Source of the DNA: Epilithonimonas hungarica
GTDB lineage: Bacteria > Bacteroidota > Bacteroidia > Flavobacteriales > Weeksellaceae
Length of the DNA stretch: 64,000 nt
Direction: 5' to 3'
Assembly: GCF_900102265.1 (NCBI RefSeq)
Contig: NZ_FNBH01000003.1
Location: 558,001 to 622,000, forward strand
The translations under genes and the position numbers were made by a program. Shown here piece after piece: positions 38,975 to 46,467 of the stretch. A model generated the notes under the pieces. The model worked only from the letters and a program-made list of their open reading frames with translations. It had not been told where the DNA came from and ran no database searches. Numbering within the stretch: the stretch's first letter is position 1; each line of letters begins with the position of its first letter.

Positions 38975-40417
38975 ATGCTCCCCTTAGAACATATCATCCT
39001 GATTGACAAAAAAAGTAGTATTGCTGTTTATAAGCAGATCGCATTTGCAATTATCAATACGATTCAAAACGGTATCTTAAAACCGGGAATACATCTGCCG
39101 GGAAGCCGGGAAATGGCTGCGATTTTAAATGTGCATCGCAAAACGGTCATTGCTTCTTATGACGAGCTCGAAGCGCAGGGATGGATCACGGTTTACCCGA
39201 GAAAGTATGTAATAGTTGCAGAAAAACTCCCATTGCTTCAGCCTAAAAAATGGAATGAAAACGAGTTGGGACATTCTTATGATAATGATCTTAAAATAAA
39301 TTTCAGAATAATTGACAAGTCCTGGTGTGTTGAAAGAGACATTGCCGAAATTATTATAGATGACGGACATCCTGATGTAAGGCTCTCGCCGATTGATGAA
39401 TTACTGAAAACATACCGCTCTTTAACCTCTAGGAAATTGTCCATCAAAAATGCAAATACGGGTACAACACAAGGAACGGTCAGGCTACGGGAAGAGCTCG
39501 TCAAATTCCTTTCAGACACCAGAGGTTTAAACATTTCAGCTGAGAATATCCTGATTACGCACGGGGCGCAAATGAGTATTTATCTTGCTGCACAGTTATT
39601 ATTAAATAAACAGTCCACGATCATTGTAGGGAGACCGAATTATCCTGTTGCCAACGAGACCTTTACTGAAACAGATGCTCAACTTATTGAAGTTGCTGTT
39701 GATGAGGAGGGCATTGATACTGATCAAATAGAACAGCTTTGCAAAAAGAAAAAGATCACTGCGGTATATGTTATTCCGCATCATCATTATCCGACTACGG
39801 TAACACTTAGCGTAGAACGGCGAATGAAACTCCTGGAACTTTCCAACAGCTATTCATTTGTCATCATAGAAGATGATTATGACTACGACTATCATTATGC
39901 ATCCTCGCCCTATCTTCCTTTGGCAAGTGCCAATCATCAGGGGAATGTGATCTACATCGGTTCTTTTTCAAAGTTACTGGATCCTTCGCTTCGTATTGGC
40001 TTTATGGTAGCTCCCCAAAATTTTATAGCACAATGTACAGCGCTGCGAAAGATGATCGATGTGGGTGGTGACGGCTATATGCAAAATGCTTTAGCTGAAT
40101 TAATAAAGACAGGAGAGCTTAAACGACATCTAAAAAAAGCCAAAAAGATATACCATCACCGAAGGGATTTTTTAAATGATCTGCTGCAAAGTCAACTTTC
40201 TGATTATATTTCATTCACTCTGCCCAATGGTGGAATGGCTGTTTGGATTACCCTGAAAAAAGAATTTTCGGTGAAACAACTTCAAAACACTCATTTGCTG
40301 AAAATCATCAGAACAGACGAAGAATCAAATGCTTTTCGTTTAGGTTTTGCGTCAATTAACGAACAGGAAATGGAGGTAACAATTGATCTATTACATCATT
40401 TGTTGAAAAATCAATAA
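38975..40417 (+). CDS. MocR/PdxR-type regulator (GntR-HTH fused to PLP aminotransferase)
   Basis: A 480-residue chimera. The GntR winged helix is at about 1-80 ('AVYKQIAFAIINTIQNG', 'LPGSREMAAIL', 'VHRKTVIASYDELEAQGW'). The fold-type I aminotransferase domain follows (about 115-480), with 'ITHGAQMSIYLAAQLLL', 'IEDDYDYDYHY' and the PLP Lys333 in 'GSFSKLLDPSLRIGF', then 'NAFRLGFASINEQEM'. MocR proteins sense PLP or amino compounds and control neighbouring genes. It is divergent from the GNAT-AAA-YggS operon, so PLP status is a natural signal. About 50 percent similar by eye to the second MocR at 46468. Confidence 0.92.
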   Translation: MLPLEHIILIDKKSSIAVYKQIAFAIINTIQNGILKPGIHLPGSREMAAILNVHRKTVIASYDELEAQGWITVYPRKYVIVAEKLPLLQPKKWNENELGHSYDNDLKINFRIIDKSWCVERDIAEIIIDDGHPDVRLSPIDELLKTYRSLTSRKLSIKNANTGTTQGTVRLREELVKFLSDTRGLNISAENILITHGAQMSIYLAAQLLLNKQSTIIVGRPNYPVANETFTETDAQLIEVAVDEEGIDTDQIEQLCKKKKITAVYVIPHHHYPTTVTLSVERRMKLLELSNSYSFVIIEDDYDYDYHYASSPYLPLASANHQGNVIYIGSFSKLLDPSLRIGFMVAPQNFIAQCTALRKMIDVGGDGYMQNALAELIKTGELKRHLKKAKKIYHHRRDFLNDLLQSQLSDYISFTLPNGGMAVWITLKKEFSVKQLQNTHLLKIIRTDEESNAFRLGFASINEQEMEVTIDLLHHLLKNQ

Positions 40418-40521
40418 ATTATTGATCCTCACATATCATAAACGCGAATAAACTGCAGATCGGTAAGATGTGAAATCAGGAACAGTAAATAATCTGTTCT
40501 AAAGAAGATAAAACTAAATGA

Positions 40522-41046
40522 TTACAATGACTTAAACATAGCAGATTTTTCTTTTTTCCACTTACGCAGTCTTGCCTTTGCATTTGTGTAAGGGGAAGCT
40601 GTGTTGGATTGAATCATCCTTCCAAGCGTCCATTTTTCATACCAAGTTGTCTCATAGAGTTCAATATTGGACTTTGCATCAATAACCTTTAAAATCTTAT
40701 CAACAGTACATTGTAGCTTTTCCTGTAAAACGTTAAAGTCATCTTTTTCGTAGTCTTTATAGAATCTATGGGGCAATTTACCCAATTCATTCCATTTGTA
40801 ATCCGTTTCGGGGAAATCTACCTTTTGAAGATGGTCTTTTTTATCGATCCACTTTAAAACCAATTCTCCCCAGCCGACAAGATAGGCAAGCAAATTATTG
40901 ACGCTCATAAACGTACCTTTCGAGTGTCCCTCCAGTTCTTTCTTATTACTCATATCGAAAGGAATATTTATCAATTCATTTCGTAACTTATTATAGTTAG
41001 TCGTTATAGCAACTTGTAGCTCAGTTTTATTGGTAGGGACAGCCAT
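40522..41046 (-). CDS. ClbS/DfsB-family four-helix bundle protein
   Basis: A 174-residue protein with the ClbS/DfsB pattern: N-terminal 'VPTNKTELQVAITTNYNKL', 'VNNLLAYLVGWGELVLKW', 'LPHRFYKDYEKDDFNVL' and 'TWYEKWTLGRMIQSNTASPY'. The family, related to DinB-like bundles, includes ClbS, which protects against the genotoxin colibactin; most members are uncharacterised. It is convergent with the MocR gene to its left and probably monocistronic. Confidence 0.82.
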   Translation of the reverse strand: MAVPTNKTELQVAITTNYNKLRNELINIPFDMSNKKELEGHSKGTFMSVNNLLAYLVGWGELVLKWIDKKDHLQKVDFPETDYKWNELGKLPHRFYKDYEKDDFNVLQEKLQCTVDKILKVIDAKSNIELYETTWYEKWTLGRMIQSNTASPYTNAKARLRKWKKEKSAMFKSL

Positions 41047-41188
41047 CTATGAGTTCTATAATTTTCTATAACATTTTATGAATTTCTTAGAAATTGGCTA
41101 CCAGCCAGCATCTATATATAAATAGTAGGTTTTTACTATTAAATAAAAATAAACTAAATATAACTTATGCACTTAGTATTTTATATTT

Positions 41189-41211
41189 TACACTTGGTAA
41201 ACGCAAGTGTA
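41189..41211. other. Perfect 8-bp stem-loop in intergenic space
   Basis: TACACTTG (41189-41196) and CAAGTGTA (41204-41211) flank a 7-nt loop, 17 bp beyond the stop of the minus-strand GNAT gene. No U-tract follows on either strand, so it could be a weak terminator, a processing site or an operator. Confidence 0.35.
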
Positions 41212-41227
41212 TAATTGCCAAAATGAT

Positions 41228-41911
41228 TTACAGGGTATTTGTATGTAACTTCCAGAAGCTTATTTTTTTTCTCGTTAAAAATCCCAATTTCTCATACAGT
41301 CTAATGGCATTAAAATTAGTATCGGCAACGTGCAGGTAAGGAATTTTGGATTCGTTGAAGATCTTATTGCTCGCGTGGACGATGAGCTGTTTTGCATAAC
41401 CTTTTCCTGTATGTTCCGGATGGGTGACAATAGCGCTAAGTTCAGTGTGGCCATCCATTTTCATCCTCTCTCCGGCAACGGCAATCAACTGATGACTTTT
41501 GTAGATACCGTAATAACTTCCCAGATCAGCTGTCTTATTTCTGAAATAGCCCGGCTGCACAAGATTGACAAGCTTAAATAGCTCATCTCTTTGAATTTCT
41601 GTCTGAAGTTCAATAATATTTTCTTGAATGTCAATGTCAATTCGCCTATCAAGGACCATTTGATCGCAGACCAATTCAGTTTCTATTTGAACTTTATCAG
41701 TGATATCAGGTCTATTTCCAATCACAAAAAAACTGTCACTAAGAGAGGCATACTTTGCAATACCTGATCCTGTCTCTTTATCATTCAGCGCACCACCGAA
41801 GGGACAATAATCAGGGTCGTAAAATTTTATTTGCCCATAGTCAACTGCGAAATCTTTATGGGTTTCATTCAAGGAATACCACGCCGGATCATCCAATTTA
41901 TTCATTTCCAT
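41228..41911 (-). CDS. GNAT N-acetyltransferase
   Basis: A 227-residue protein. The C-terminal half is a GNAT domain: 'LSAIVTHPEHTGKGYAKQLI' (acetyl-CoA loop), then 'IPYLHVADTNFNAIRLYEKLGF'. The N-terminal hundred residues ('DYGQIKFYDPDYCPFGGALN') form a less conserved arm seen in the two-lobed, FR47-like GNAT group. The start may be either of two ATGs two codons apart. Substrate unknown. Confidence 0.82.
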   Translation of the reverse strand: MEMNKLDDPAWYSLNETHKDFAVDYGQIKFYDPDYCPFGGALNDKETGSGIAKYASLSDSFFVIGNRPDITDKVQIETELVCDQMVLDRRIDIDIQENIIELQTEIQRDELFKLVNLVQPGYFRNKTADLGSYYGIYKSHQLIAVAGERMKMDGHTELSAIVTHPEHTGKGYAKQLIVHASNKIFNESKIPYLHVADTNFNAIRLYEKLGFLTRKKISFWKLHTNTL

Positions 41912-41957
41912 CTTTTAATATAATGCTTTCTGTTAAAAAAATAATTTATCATCGTTT

Positions 41958-42407
41958 TCATACTTCTATTTGATAAATTCTCGATTCTTCTTCCCAAGGA
42001 TGATAGCCCTGTCCTATATATTTAAATCCGTATTTCTCATAATAACCGGTATGATCCGTACATAGATTCAAATATTTAAATCCGTACAATTTTGTATCTT
42101 CTTTGGCTTTTTGAATCAGTAAGGAACCGTAGCCATTTCCTCTCTCCTCTTCATCTATAAAAATTGCACAGATCCAGGGGTAGAGATCCATTCGACTTAT
42201 AAAATCATTGGTTATCAATCCTGCACAACCGATTATCTTTACGTCTTTTTCCAATAGATACCACTGAGGTAATGATTGGGCTGCATCTAAACTGTTAGAA
42301 ATACAATCTTCATAAATTACCGGTGAGATTTCAGGCCAGCTCTCCTGAAAATATTTTATACCCCTTTCTTTATATTCCGGGTTTTGTCTTATTGATATGA
42401 CCTTCAT
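41958..42407 (-). CDS. GNAT N-acetyltransferase
   Basis: A 149-residue GNAT: N-terminal 'EYKERGIKYFQESWPE', core 'CAIFIDEEERGNGYGSLLI' with the acetyl-CoA pyrophosphate loop, then 'YLNLCTDHTGYYEKYGFKYIG'. The layout resembles small acetyltransferases acting on aminoglycosides or polyamines, but no specific subfamily can be assigned. It lies 46 bp from the previous GNAT on the same strand. Confidence 0.82.
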   Translation of the reverse strand: MKVISIRQNPEYKERGIKYFQESWPEISPVIYEDCISNSLDAAQSLPQWYLLEKDVKIIGCAGLITNDFISRMDLYPWICAIFIDEEERGNGYGSLLIQKAKEDTKLYGFKYLNLCTDHTGYYEKYGFKYIGQGYHPWEEESRIYQIEV

Positions 42408-42505
42408 TAAAATTTAAATTTTTCGTATTAATATAATTCACAATATTATTACTAAAACTGATGATCATTACCAGTTGATCATGCATCTTACTAATATTCA
42501 TCAAA

Positions 42506-43318
42506 TCATGAACTTGCTTTCTCAATTGTGCGCAATGCTTTCTTTACGATATATTCAGTTTCTTTAGTTGGACTTTCTTTTATCCATCTTTTGCAAACTT
42601 CATGAACAAATTGGGGATTGGTTTTGCTGGCATCATTCAGCCAGTTCCCGACACTGTCCCGTACATATTTTTCATTGTCAGATCTCATAGCTTCCAAAAT
42701 TGTCATGCCCAATTCCGGCGATTGCTTGAGTTCTTCGATATGTGAACACCAGACCCCTCTCGGTCGTGTTGCTTCGCTTGCAAACCTTCTTATATTTCCA
42801 TCTTCATTATTTGCCCAATCCATTAATATTGCAATACTTTGGCTTAGGTCTTTTGCAATGCTTGGCCTGACTGCTAACCAGCAGATCTCCCTTACCCCAA
42901 AATGTTTGTCTGCAGCAAACTGTTTGATCTGCTCAAGCTTTTGAGCAATGTTTAAGTTTGGATTTTTACCAACGGTATAACTTGCCCAACATCTTATCAG
43001 ATCTGACCTGTGTGTTGAAATAGTTATTATTATATCTTGATCACCATTCACTAATGATTGCTCCAAAAGTCCTGTTCCGATTGCCTCATTAATTGTATTT
43101 ACGGTCTGTTTCTTTAGCTCATCAATACGAACCAAGATAGGTTCAAGATATTTTGTGCGACCAATTTGTATCAGTAAATTTTCAAGTAAAAGCCTCTGAT
43201 CAACTGCCAACCATTCGACAAGATTTGCAGTTTCAATTTTTCCGGAATTCAATTGGTCCAATATTTCCGTCGGAATTTCTTTTGTTGATCTTGCCCCTTT
43301 TCGCTTCGATACTTCCAT
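42506..43318 (-). CDS. HEAT-repeat DNA alkylation repair-like protein (AlkC/AlkD superfamily)
   Basis: A 270-residue all-helical protein with repeated HEAT-like units. The blocks 'RRFASEATRPRGVW', 'YVRDSVGNWLNDASKTNPQFV' and 'REICWLAVRPSIAKDLSQSI' resemble AlkC-type 3-methyladenine glycosylases ('VRRLASEGSRPRLPW' in relatives). Basic N-terminus 'SKRKGARSTKEIP'. Probable role in DNA alkylation repair or DNA binding; catalytic residues cannot be confirmed by eye. Confidence 0.7.
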   Translation of the reverse strand: MEVSKRKGARSTKEIPTEILDQLNSGKIETANLVEWLAVDQRLLLENLLIQIGRTKYLEPILVRIDELKKQTVNTINEAIGTGLLEQSLVNGDQDIIITISTHRSDLIRCWASYTVGKNPNLNIAQKLEQIKQFAADKHFGVREICWLAVRPSIAKDLSQSIAILMDWANNEDGNIRRFASEATRPRGVWCSHIEELKQSPELGMTILEAMRSDNEKYVRDSVGNWLNDASKTNPQFVHEVCKRWIKESPTKETEYIVKKALRTIEKASS

Positions 43319-44036
43319 TATCTATTTATCGTTATTTTACGTTTGGTATCCAATAATTCTGCCCACCAGTACAATAGCTTTAAAGATAGATAATGTTAAA
43401 CAATAACGCAAGTCACAGCACTTCTAAATTGTTTAGTTTTAAGTATATTTACCTTGAGCTTATTTAGTTTATCGCTTACATAAACGATAAATAATTAAAG
43501 TAAAGATCACAAAGGAATGATATACATCTTTCAGTTATACAGAAATCCAACATGGAAAAAAGCAACATTTAAACTCTGGACATGGTTAAGATAAAAGCAG
43601 GCATATTCAATGAAAAAGAGATAGAGAAGGTAATTGAAATTGATAAGAGGAAGTATATTATTCTTACTCTATGGGAAATTTTGAATATGATCGTTATCCC
43701 TAACTAAAATAAGCTATCTTAACTGAATTGACAACTGTATATGAAATTTTGACAATCCATCTTCTTATAATATCGTTTTCTCTTTCTACTGGTTAATAAT
43801 TCGATGAAAAATGAACAGAAGGCTTATCCTTTATTCTTATCGTGTAAAGGACTTAACAAAAAATATTGATTAAAAACCCTAATATATATTTATAGCAGGT
43901 GATAATAATACGCAAATAGACATCTTCTTTCGAAGATGTCTGCTACGCAACAACATTAGATTTTTATACTGCTTTAAATTCTGCCGTATAGATAAATTTC
44001 TATAAGAGTGAACTAGCATATCATAATTCGGGATTT
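43319..44036. other. 718-bp intergenic region without a clear gene
   Basis: The best small frame is a 41-codon reading frame at 43582-43707 (plus, 'MVKIKAGIFNEKEIEKVIEI' onward), lysine/isoleucine-rich and without support. A perfect 10-bp stem-loop AGACATCTTC-TTTC-GAAGATGTCT lies at 43918-43941, about 95 bp past the stop of the minus-strand membrane-protein gene; on the minus strand ATTTGCG follows, so termination is possible but not canonical. Confidence 0.5.
43918..43941 (-). terminator. Perfect 10-bp hairpin, possible terminator of MocR divergon 2 operon
   Basis: Ten perfectly paired bases with a TTTC/GAAA tetraloop and no strong U-tract. It is the only strong hairpin downstream of the four-gene operon that ends at 44037. 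Confidence 0.4.
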
Positions 44037-44726
44037 TTAAAATCTTTTCCAGGGATTAATACCTTCGACTTTTAGCTGTTTATAAATGGTTTTAATGTAA
44101 ACCAGATCCAATATGAATGTAACGCCAACAATAATATTCATCAGGTAAGCATGCCCCTGGTGAAGTACAAATAAATAGTAAATTCCCACTGTCAGCCCGG
44201 TTCCTATACATTTGAAAATACCTATCGTCAGGGATTGTCCTTCATTGCTTTGGCGTTCCCAAATCATCAGCAGAAAACATATGGAAATAATTAAATTTTG
44301 TATGTAAGCTATAAAAATAGCGCCTTGAAAAATATGATTTTTAAAATAATTCTGGAATTGACCAAAGAAAGGTCCGCCTGTAAGCATTATTCCGAATGCT
44401 GTTAGAAAAGCTGTTCCTGAGTATATGACCCATTCTCTTTTTGAGATACGGTAGCGATTATTAAAGTATTTATACCCGTACATAAAGTAGGTAATAATAA
44501 TACCTGCATCACAAATCATCCAAACGGCATTGACCAAAGTCCCTGCAACACCTGTTCCTGCGGGTGGGTACACCACGGAAAATACTACCTCCCATGCAAA
44601 ATTAAGCGCTAACGGGATAAGCGGCATCCCGTAGGACTTGTCTTTTACAGCACGATAAATTAATGCTAAATAAACGATTGTCCAGGCTAATCCGCTTAGA
44701 GATACTGCCCATAATTCTGCATTCAT
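44037..44726 (-). CDS. Seven-helix membrane protein, Pyr4/PaxB-type terpene cyclase-like
   Basis: A 229-residue integral membrane protein with about seven hydrophobic segments. 'YLALIYRAVKDKSYGMPLIP' then 'LNFAWEVVFSVVYP' (Glu46) and 'FILDLVYIKTIYKQ' (Asp207) resemble fungal Pyr4/PaxB membrane terpene cyclases and their bacterial relatives. In Pyr4, Glu63 and Asp218 are essential; here the equivalent pair has nearly the same spacing (161 versus 155). Actual cyclase activity in this bacterium is unproven and no prenyltransferase lies nearby. It is the last gene of the operon facing the second MocR regulator, 34 bp after a GNAT gene. Confidence 0.7.
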   Translation of the reverse strand: MNAELWAVSLSGLAWTIVYLALIYRAVKDKSYGMPLIPLALNFAWEVVFSVVYPPAGTGVAGTLVNAVWMICDAGIIITYFMYGYKYFNNRYRISKREWVIYSGTAFLTAFGIMLTGGPFFGQFQNYFKNHIFQGAIFIAYIQNLIISICFLLMIWERQSNEGQSLTIGIFKCIGTGLTVGIYYLFVLHQGHAYLMNIIVGVTFILDLVYIKTIYKQLKVEGINPWKRF

Positions 44727-44760
44727 ACAATTAATTATTCAATTTATTAATGTGAAAATT

Positions 44761-45198
44761 TTATCCGTTCCTCACAATTTTTGCAAAATGATTACAAGCT
44801 AAAATATATTTCTTATTTAAATAAAGCCGATGTGCGTCGTGAAGCATGTAACCACTGTCAAGATGAACTGATTGAATTCCCTTTTCCAGTGCCTCCTGAT
44901 CTACATAATCCAGCAGAGCCCCAGCATAACCTTTTCCTCTGTGATCAGGATCCGTATACAGATCATCTATGTAGATCATCCAGCTCGTTCTGAGGGTATG
45001 CAGGACTCTGTAACCAACAAATCCCGCGGCTTTTGTATTATCTTCATTAGGAATATAAACCAGCGAAAATTTTTCATTCTCAATCATATCCAAAATCAGA
45101 TCGATATAAGTTGATTCATCGAGATTGGTTCTGAATGCAAAAAGTACATCCTTGCAAAAAGCAATTTCCTCTCTTGTTGCAGCTATTCTAAAATCCAT
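44761..45198 (-). CDS. GNAT N-acetyltransferase (MocR divergon 2)
   Basis: A 145-residue GNAT: 'VGYRVLHTLRTSWMIYIDDL', then 'YTDPDHRGKGYAGALLDYVD' (acetyl-CoA loop) and 'GIQSVHLDSGYMLHDAHRLY'. The pattern is close to small cytosolic acetyltransferases of unknown substrate. Spacing of 9 bp to the AzoR-like gene and 34 bp to the membrane-protein gene places it in the same operon. Confidence 0.85.
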   Translation of the reverse strand: MDFRIAATREEIAFCKDVLFAFRTNLDESTYIDLILDMIENEKFSLVYIPNEDNTKAAGFVGYRVLHTLRTSWMIYIDDLYTDPDHRGKGYAGALLDYVDQEALEKGIQSVHLDSGYMLHDAHRLYLNKKYILACNHFAKIVRNG

Positions 45199-45207
45199 GA
45201 AATTATT

Positions 45208-45828
45208 TTAATTGTAGATCAGTTTTTTAATTTTTTCACCTGCCTCTCCCCATGAGCTGGAGCCTATATCGATCCCATTAGCAGAAACGTGCTCAACATC
45301 CTTGATTCCAATTATACTGAAAACGGTCTTAAGGTAATTGGTTTGGAAGTCCATATGTTCATAGAATTCACCCGGATCATAGCCTGCGTTTCCCCGAACC
45401 ATTAACAGGTATGCTCTTTTATCTGATAACAATCCGGTATAGGGATTTTCAGGAGTCATTTTATTAACAAGAACCGTCTCGTTTACTCTTAATATTTGGT
45501 CTATGTATGCCTTTAATACACTTGGGACAGACCAATTATACATCGGCGTACCCAATACTACAACATCTGCATCTTTAAGTTCTGCAATAAGCTTATTACT
45601 GATTTTTAAAACCTGCTCATCTTCATCTCCCCTAAGCTCAGCAGGTTTAAATGCTGCGGCTATCCATTTTTCAGTAACGTGGGGTATATCTTCCTGACCT
45701 ATATTACGGTAGGCAATACTGTCATTCGGATATTTTTCCATCCAATTTGCAGTAAATATCTCTGTAAGCTGGCGGCTTAATGATCTTTCTGTACGGGCAC
45801 TTGCATTTATAACTAATACTTTACACAT
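45208..45828 (-). CDS. FMN-dependent NADH-azoreductase-like flavoprotein
   Basis: A 206-residue flavodoxin-2 fold protein. N-terminal FMN phosphate site 'VINASARTERSLSRQL', 'VVLGTPMYNWSVPSVLKAYI' and 'LLMVRGNAGYDPG', then 'IGIKDVEHVSANGID', correspond to AzoR/MdaB-type quinone and azo reductases. These dimers use NAD(P)H to reduce quinones by two electrons. Second gene of the operon, 20 bp after the AhpD-like gene. Confidence 0.88.
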   Translation of the reverse strand: MCKVLVINASARTERSLSRQLTEIFTANWMEKYPNDSIAYRNIGQEDIPHVTEKWIAAAFKPAELRGDEDEQVLKISNKLIAELKDADVVVLGTPMYNWSVPSVLKAYIDQILRVNETVLVNKMTPENPYTGLLSDKRAYLLMVRGNAGYDPGEFYEHMDFQTNYLKTVFSIIGIKDVEHVSANGIDIGSSSWGEAGEKIKKLIYN

Positions 45829-45848
45829 TTTTTTATTAATTTAAAATT

Positions 45849-46289
45849 TTATAAAGGATGCATATTCAGGGAAACTCCTACCCTGTTCAGTGCATTGATA
45901 TTGATCACTGAAATAATGATTTTTGCAGTCATTAACTCTCCGAAAAGTTCAACAGCCTCCTGATAGGTGGTATCGCTAAGTCCATGATTAGAAATTAATG
46001 TAATTTCTTCCGTAATTTTCAAAATAACCTGATCTTCATTGCTGAACCAGTCTTTAGCCTCTCTCCACGCACTCAATACATGCAACCTTTTTGGATTTTC
46101 ACCGAGTTTCAAAGTCTCTTCACTGTGAAGATTCATACAGTATGCACATCCATTAATTTGTGAAGCTCTGATCTTAATAAGCTCCTGCTGCAGTTTATCA
46201 ACACCTGAATTTGCAACAAACTGTGACATTTGAAGCAAAATCTGATACGATTCAGGAATAAGTTCCTTTAGGTTTAATCTTTTTGACAT
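45849..46289 (-). CDS. AhpD-like carboxymuconolactone decarboxylase family protein
   Basis: A 146-residue CMD-domain protein with the AhpD thiol motif 'INGCAYCMNLHSEETLKLGE' (CxxC followed by His). The N-terminal 'ELIPESYQILLQMSQFVANS' and the C-terminal 'MTAKIIISVININALNRVGV' are typical of CMD proteins that act as peroxidase or disulfide-relay partners. As first gene of the operon opposing a MocR regulator it may help defend against oxidants or electrophiles together with the azoreductase-like protein. Confidence 0.87.
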   Translation of the reverse strand: MSKRLNLKELIPESYQILLQMSQFVANSGVDKLQQELIKIRASQINGCAYCMNLHSEETLKLGENPKRLHVLSAWREAKDWFSNEDQVILKITEEITLISNHGLSDTTYQEAVELFGELMTAKIIISVININALNRVGVSLNMHPL

Positions 46290-46359
46290 AATTTTAAATT
46301 TATATGATTATAAATAAATAAAAGTCAAACACATAGCTGACCTCATCTATTTTTCTATG

Positions 46360-46420
46360 CAAATGTATTTCGCATTCACCCCTCTTTGACTGACCAGATT
46401 TATATACTTACATAGACCAG
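46360..46420. promoter_or_regulatory. MocR divergon 2 control region: operon promoter and two GACCAG sites
   Basis: On the minus strand TACATTTG (46367-46360) is a TAnnTTTG element for the AhpD-azoreductase operon. GACCAG occurs as a direct repeat at 46392-46397 and 46415-46420 (23-bp period), reading CTGGTC on the minus strand. The pair lies just upstream of the operon promoter, where an activator would bind, and upstream of the regulator's own promoter. Confidence 0.5.
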
Positions 46421-46431
46421 TTGAAATTTCT

Positions 46432-46461
46432 TTGATTTTTAACAAAGCTTGATTACATTTG
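46432..46461 (+). promoter_or_regulatory. Promoter of the second MocR gene (TTG-N19-TACATTTG)
   Basis: TTG (46432-46434), 19 bp, then TACATTTG (46454-46461) is a textbook Bacteroidota promoter. The expected start point falls within a few bases of the ATG at 46468, so the transcript would be leaderless or nearly so. Confidence 0.6.
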
Positions 46462-46467
46462 CTTATC

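Noticed and set aside
43582-43707. Possible 41-codon small gene
   Set aside because: No homology visible, no good promoter or ribosome-binding site; mentioned only as intergenic content.
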